Assembly (NCBI GenBank): GCA_964470555.1
Contig: CAYYDG010000007.1
Coordinates: 1-64,000 of the forward strand
Length of the DNA stretch: 64,000 nucleotides
DNA from: RBC074 sp964470555
GTDB lineage: Bacteria; Acidobacteriota; Blastocatellia; RBC074
Reading direction: 5' to 3'
Shown: piece after piece, positions 61,115-64,000 of the stretch
Layout of the letters: each line of letters begins with the position of its first letter
How positions within the stretch are numbered: the first letter of the stretch is position 1
The notes under the pieces: generated by a model
Databases searched by the model: none
Told to the model about the DNA's origin: nothing
What the model saw: the letters and a program-made list of their open reading frames with translations, nothing else
Translations under genes and position numbers: made by a program

Positions 61115-63916
61115 TTACTTCCGCCACTTGGCCAATTCCGTTTCGCCTTTCGGGTCTAAGACTTCCGCCGCCAGCGCAAAAAACTCACGCGGAGGCGAAA
61201 GGAAGAATTTCGATTCCTCGCGCTTCGGATCAAACCATTCCGGCTTCAGGAACGGATCTCCGGGTTCGTGCAGGAAAATGATGGCGATGATTTCCGGCAG
61301 GTTGAACCATTCCTTGTCTTTCGTCGCTTCGACCAGTTCGTCAGGGAAGGTGAATTTGTCAGGCGTTTGCATCGCTTTGTCGCAGAGCCGGTTTCGCTCC
61401 GCGACCAACTCCGGCGTTCCGGCGCTGAGCGTAATCAGATTGTTGATTGCCAACAGCCGCGTCCAATCGTCTTTAGCTTTCAGGAAAGGTTGCAGTTGGT
61501 TGATGGTCTTTAGCCGTTCATCTTCACGGCTAGGTTGAAAAGCCAGCCATTCTGCCGCCGCACCTTGCGCCAGAAGTGAATGGTCGTTTGCCGTAATAAG
61601 GTTGAAGGGGGGTGATGCAGCGGCAAGAGACAAACTTTGTAACAAATATTTATCAATAGACCGATCCAAGTTCTGAACCCAATGCCGTGCCCAATACCGA
61701 GCTAAATACCGATTCAAAGAACTGTCCGTTGACTGCTGCTCCCAGCACCGATTGAAAAAGCGATATAAGTTCCGATTCAGGTACTGAGTCAAAGTTCGAG
61801 CAAAATACCGCGTCAAAGACGAATCCAAGCTTCGACTCAAAAGGCGAGTCATAAATGTTGTTCGCAGCATTTGTAATTCACTGACAGCTAGTGCTAACAA
61901 CGATTGGGCCAGTATTTGATGCCGCTTCGAATGTGTGTTTGATTCACAAACAGAGGTGAAGTTGGCTTCTGCTATGCTGGTGTTGCCGACTAATAGATCT
62001 CTTGGGCTATCAGTCAAAGTTGATGGCCCCATCCCCCAAAAGTCCCAAATCGGTGCGAGCCAGTAATGAATAGGCAACCGTCTGCACGCCCATTCGATTA
62101 TTGTCGGTTTGCCTGGTCCGATAAGCGGAATAGGCGCAAGCTGGTTGGGTGTCCATTTTTCCGAGCCGCGTTTGCCTACCAATTCTGTTTCAATCAGTTG
62201 CGGCCAGTCGTTGATAAACTCATCGCCGACCAGAAAGAAATCTGTGGTCAAGGCTTCCGCTTTGGCCGATTTCAACTGTTCGATCAACGGCTGTTCAATC
62301 CATTGGCTGCGGCGTTCCGCCGGAAGTTGTTTCAGGTTTTCAATTACGGAATCGTGAATCCTTTGGCAAAGCTGTTCGCGGGCGAATTCGACAGCTTGTT
62401 GTTGGCCTGCCGGACTCAAACCGTTTTCGCTATCTAACAGTAGTTCGGAAAATATTACCGCTGCCGCTCGCTGTTCTTTTGGTTGACTGGCTTTTTCGAT
62501 CAGAACTTTGACCAGCCGGTCGCCTGAACCGCGCTGATCGGCCAGCATCTCAAACAGCACCAGAATCGTTTCGTGCCAATACCGTTTGGTCAGATTGGCT
62601 TGGACGTGGTGGACGATCTCGCTGAAATCCCAAGCCATTCCGCGCAGATGCAACGCGGCAAAGTATTCCTGAAACGTCAGGTGGACGAAGCTGAACTGGT
62701 CGTTGCCCGCATCGTCCACTCCACGCGGAATCAGCAAGCCGCTGCGCCGGGCGATGTAATCCAGAAAGGTTTCAGCTTCTGCTTCAGCATTTTCACGCTC
62801 TTCGGCAATGGCTTCGGTCAACCAGGCTTTCACTTGCTGGCGGCTGACCAGCAGATCGCCCATTTGTTCTTCAGTGCGACTGGATTGCATCTCCCATCCG
62901 ACACGAGCCAGCCAGCGCCGTTTCTGTTCCAACGTGGCTGGATACTGACCTACGCCCCGAAACTTTTCGATGGTTTCCAGATAAGCTTCAGTGATCTTGT
63001 CGTAAAGCTTAACTCGCCCTGAGGGCAGATCGGCAGTGACGCGGAAAATCAGAGCGATCAAGGTCAACAGTGAGGGATTGCTGGCCAACCGTTTAACTCG
63101 GTCATTTTGCGCCAGCGCGCGCTTCAGCGATTCGATGCCTTCGCTGCGAAGCGCCGAATCAGTTTCGCGTGCCGTGTACCAGCGGGTGATGAACTGTTCG
63201 ATATCTTCATTGTTGAAAGGGGCGACGTAAAAACAGTTAAAAGAAGGCGAGTAATTAAAACCTCCGGAACGAACCAAAGCGTTCAAGTCAAAAGAAACTT
63301 CGTCGTAGCCAATAATACGGCTAGTCAAAATAAGATAGCTTTTTGTGAACTTGAAAATTAAAGGCATGACAACTTGATCACGCAGGTGTCGTCGGGCTTC
63401 AGCGTTACCGATCTCGTCAATGCCGTCCAGCAAAACGATGGCTTGGCCTTTTTCCAGATATTCAGTAAGCCATTCAACCGTAACGGAATCACGAATCTCC
63501 TCATCAAGCTGTTTGATGAAGCTGCGGAGCATGTCTTCGTAGCTGTTCCATTCGCCAACTTTATAATCGCGCAGGATGATGGGAATGGGCAGCAGCGGGC
63601 CGAAGTGTTGCGGGAGTGAACTGGACGTGCTGCGGCCAAAAGCGTGCGTAATCAGTTTGACCAGCGTGGATTTGCCGCTGCCCGGATCGCCCAGGATGAC
63701 CAGACGGCGGCTTTCGCTGAGGGCTTTGGGCAGGTAAAAGCGTTCTTCATCGCTGCCGGGTTTTCGTGTGAAGCCGAGCGGAACGTAAATTTCTTCCAGC
63801 CACAAATCGCGGTTGTCTTTCAGGCTGGGCAAGCCGATCAACTGCACGCGGTTGTAGCGCCTGGACAGGCTCTGTTTGTACGTTGCCTCGATGTTTTTTT
63901 CGAGCTTGTGTGCCAT
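61115..63916 (-). CDS. NACHT-domain NTPase with repetitive C-terminal region
   Basis: 933 aa, NLR-like. The NACHT module has Walker A GDPGSGKSTL (76-85), Walker B VLLDGIDEIG (161-170) and TSRIIGYD. A winged-helix/helical region follows with RLASNPSLLTLIALIFR and FSFVHLTFQEYFAALHL. The C-terminal half is helical, with a strikingly periodic stretch around residues 680-760 (SLDSSLTRYFARTLTQYLNR, LYRFFNRCWEQQSTDSSLNRYLARYWARHW) made of repeated 'SL.RY.AR...LNR' units. Bacterial NACHT proteins include anti-phage sensors. It starts at 63916; AAGGAA lies far upstream. Neighbours are a toxin-antitoxin pair. Confidence 0.85.
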   Translation of the reverse strand: MAHKLEKNIEATYKQSLSRRYNRVQLIGLPSLKDNRDLWLEEIYVPLGFTRKPGSDEERFYLPKALSESRRLVILGDPGSGKSTLVKLITHAFGRSTSSSLPQHFGPLLPIPIILRDYKVGEWNSYEDMLRSFIKQLDEEIRDSVTVEWLTEYLEKGQAIVLLDGIDEIGNAEARRHLRDQVVMPLIFKFTKSYLILTSRIIGYDEVSFDLNALVRSGGFNYSPSFNCFYVAPFNNEDIEQFITRWYTARETDSALRSEGIESLKRALAQNDRVKRLASNPSLLTLIALIFRVTADLPSGRVKLYDKITEAYLETIEKFRGVGQYPATLEQKRRWLARVGWEMQSSRTEEQMGDLLVSRQQVKAWLTEAIAEERENAEAEAETFLDYIARRSGLLIPRGVDDAGNDQFSFVHLTFQEYFAALHLRGMAWDFSEIVHHVQANLTKRYWHETILVLFEMLADQRGSGDRLVKVLIEKASQPKEQRAAAVIFSELLLDSENGLSPAGQQQAVEFAREQLCQRIHDSVIENLKQLPAERRSQWIEQPLIEQLKSAKAEALTTDFFLVGDEFINDWPQLIETELVGKRGSEKWTPNQLAPIPLIGPGKPTIIEWACRRLPIHYWLAPIWDFWGMGPSTLTDSPRDLLVGNTSIAEANFTSVCESNTHSKRHQILAQSLLALAVSELQMLRTTFMTRLLSRSLDSSLTRYFARTLTQYLNRNLYRFFNRCWEQQSTDSSLNRYLARYWARHWVQNLDRSIDKYLLQSLSLAAASPPFNLITANDHSLLAQGAAAEWLAFQPSREDERLKTINQLQPFLKAKDDWTRLLAINNLITLSAGTPELVAERNRLCDKAMQTPDKFTFPDELVEATKDKEWFNLPEIIAIIFLHEPGDPFLKPEWFDPKREESKFFLSPPREFFALAAEVLDPKGETELAKWRK

Positions 63917-64000
63917 TTGGGTATTGAAACGAAATGTTGTTTCCTTGCAGCCGCGTAGCAGCGACCAGAATTTAGCCCAGCGTTCAACACCGGGAACAGG

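Overview
The window looks like chromosomal DNA of an Acidobacteriota-type bacterium, most probably of the Blastocatellia kind. This is inferred from gene content, not from any marker gene: large secreted sortilin/BNR propellers, PQQ-type propellers beginning WPQFRGP, secreted S9 and M28 peptidases, a group 1h-like hydrogenase small subunit, DUF4159 and GxxExxY proteins, and many palindromic intergenic repeats. No rRNA, tRNA or CRISPR array is visible.

Layout. 0-9.4 kb: an IS630-like start cut by the left edge, a YfcC-type carrier, DinB, two PQQ-like propellers (one with an inserted EF-hand) and a 1054-aa sortilin/BNR protein. 8.5-11.1 kb: a GmrSD-like DUF262/DUF1524 nuclease translationally coupled to a nucleotidyltransferase, a possible defence pair. 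11.2-16.2 kb: M28 and S9 exopeptidases with a divergent EamA transporter. 16.2-28 kb: a stress/dormancy-type island with three Crp/Fnr regulators, a frameshifted ricin-lectin remnant, dodecin, GlsB/YeaQ, a truncated SYLF gene, a very small secreted Cys-containing protein, a stand-alone GroEL, and a GT4-fusion/GH130 pair. Three intergenic sites in this island share the palindrome GTTCARTATTGAAC.

28.3-36.6 kb is the most unusual part. It holds a [NiFe]-hydrogenase small subunit with its Fe-S cysteines, then two tandem large-subunit homologues that both lack all four Ni-Fe cysteine ligands and both end at SFDP, exactly where the second CxxC should begin. A 1140-aa multi-PAS/GAF hybrid histidine kinase follows. 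The sequence suggests an Fe-S electron-transfer or sensing module built from a hydrogenase scaffold without its catalytic centre.

36.7-48.9 kb: a HYR-domain secreted protein; a wall-related run (DUF1460, GT2, DUF4922, SpoIID); DUF4159; a GxxExxY gene flanked by inverted repeats; an OmpR/EnvZ-type two-component pair; a sigma-54 activator homologue that has lost its Walker A lysine and GAFTGA loop; and a DUF6265-like protein. 49-53.3 kb: inositol-3-phosphate synthase and inositol oxygenase (a possible glucose-6-P to glucuronate route) and a YtcJ-like amidohydrolase. 53.5-60.2 kb: an RND pump, a DnaC-like ATPase, a small secreted protein and an O-antigen-ligase/TPR protein. 60.3-64 kb: a toxin-antitoxin pair with a frameshifted PIN toxin, and a NACHT NTPase with a repetitive C-terminal region, probably anti-phage.
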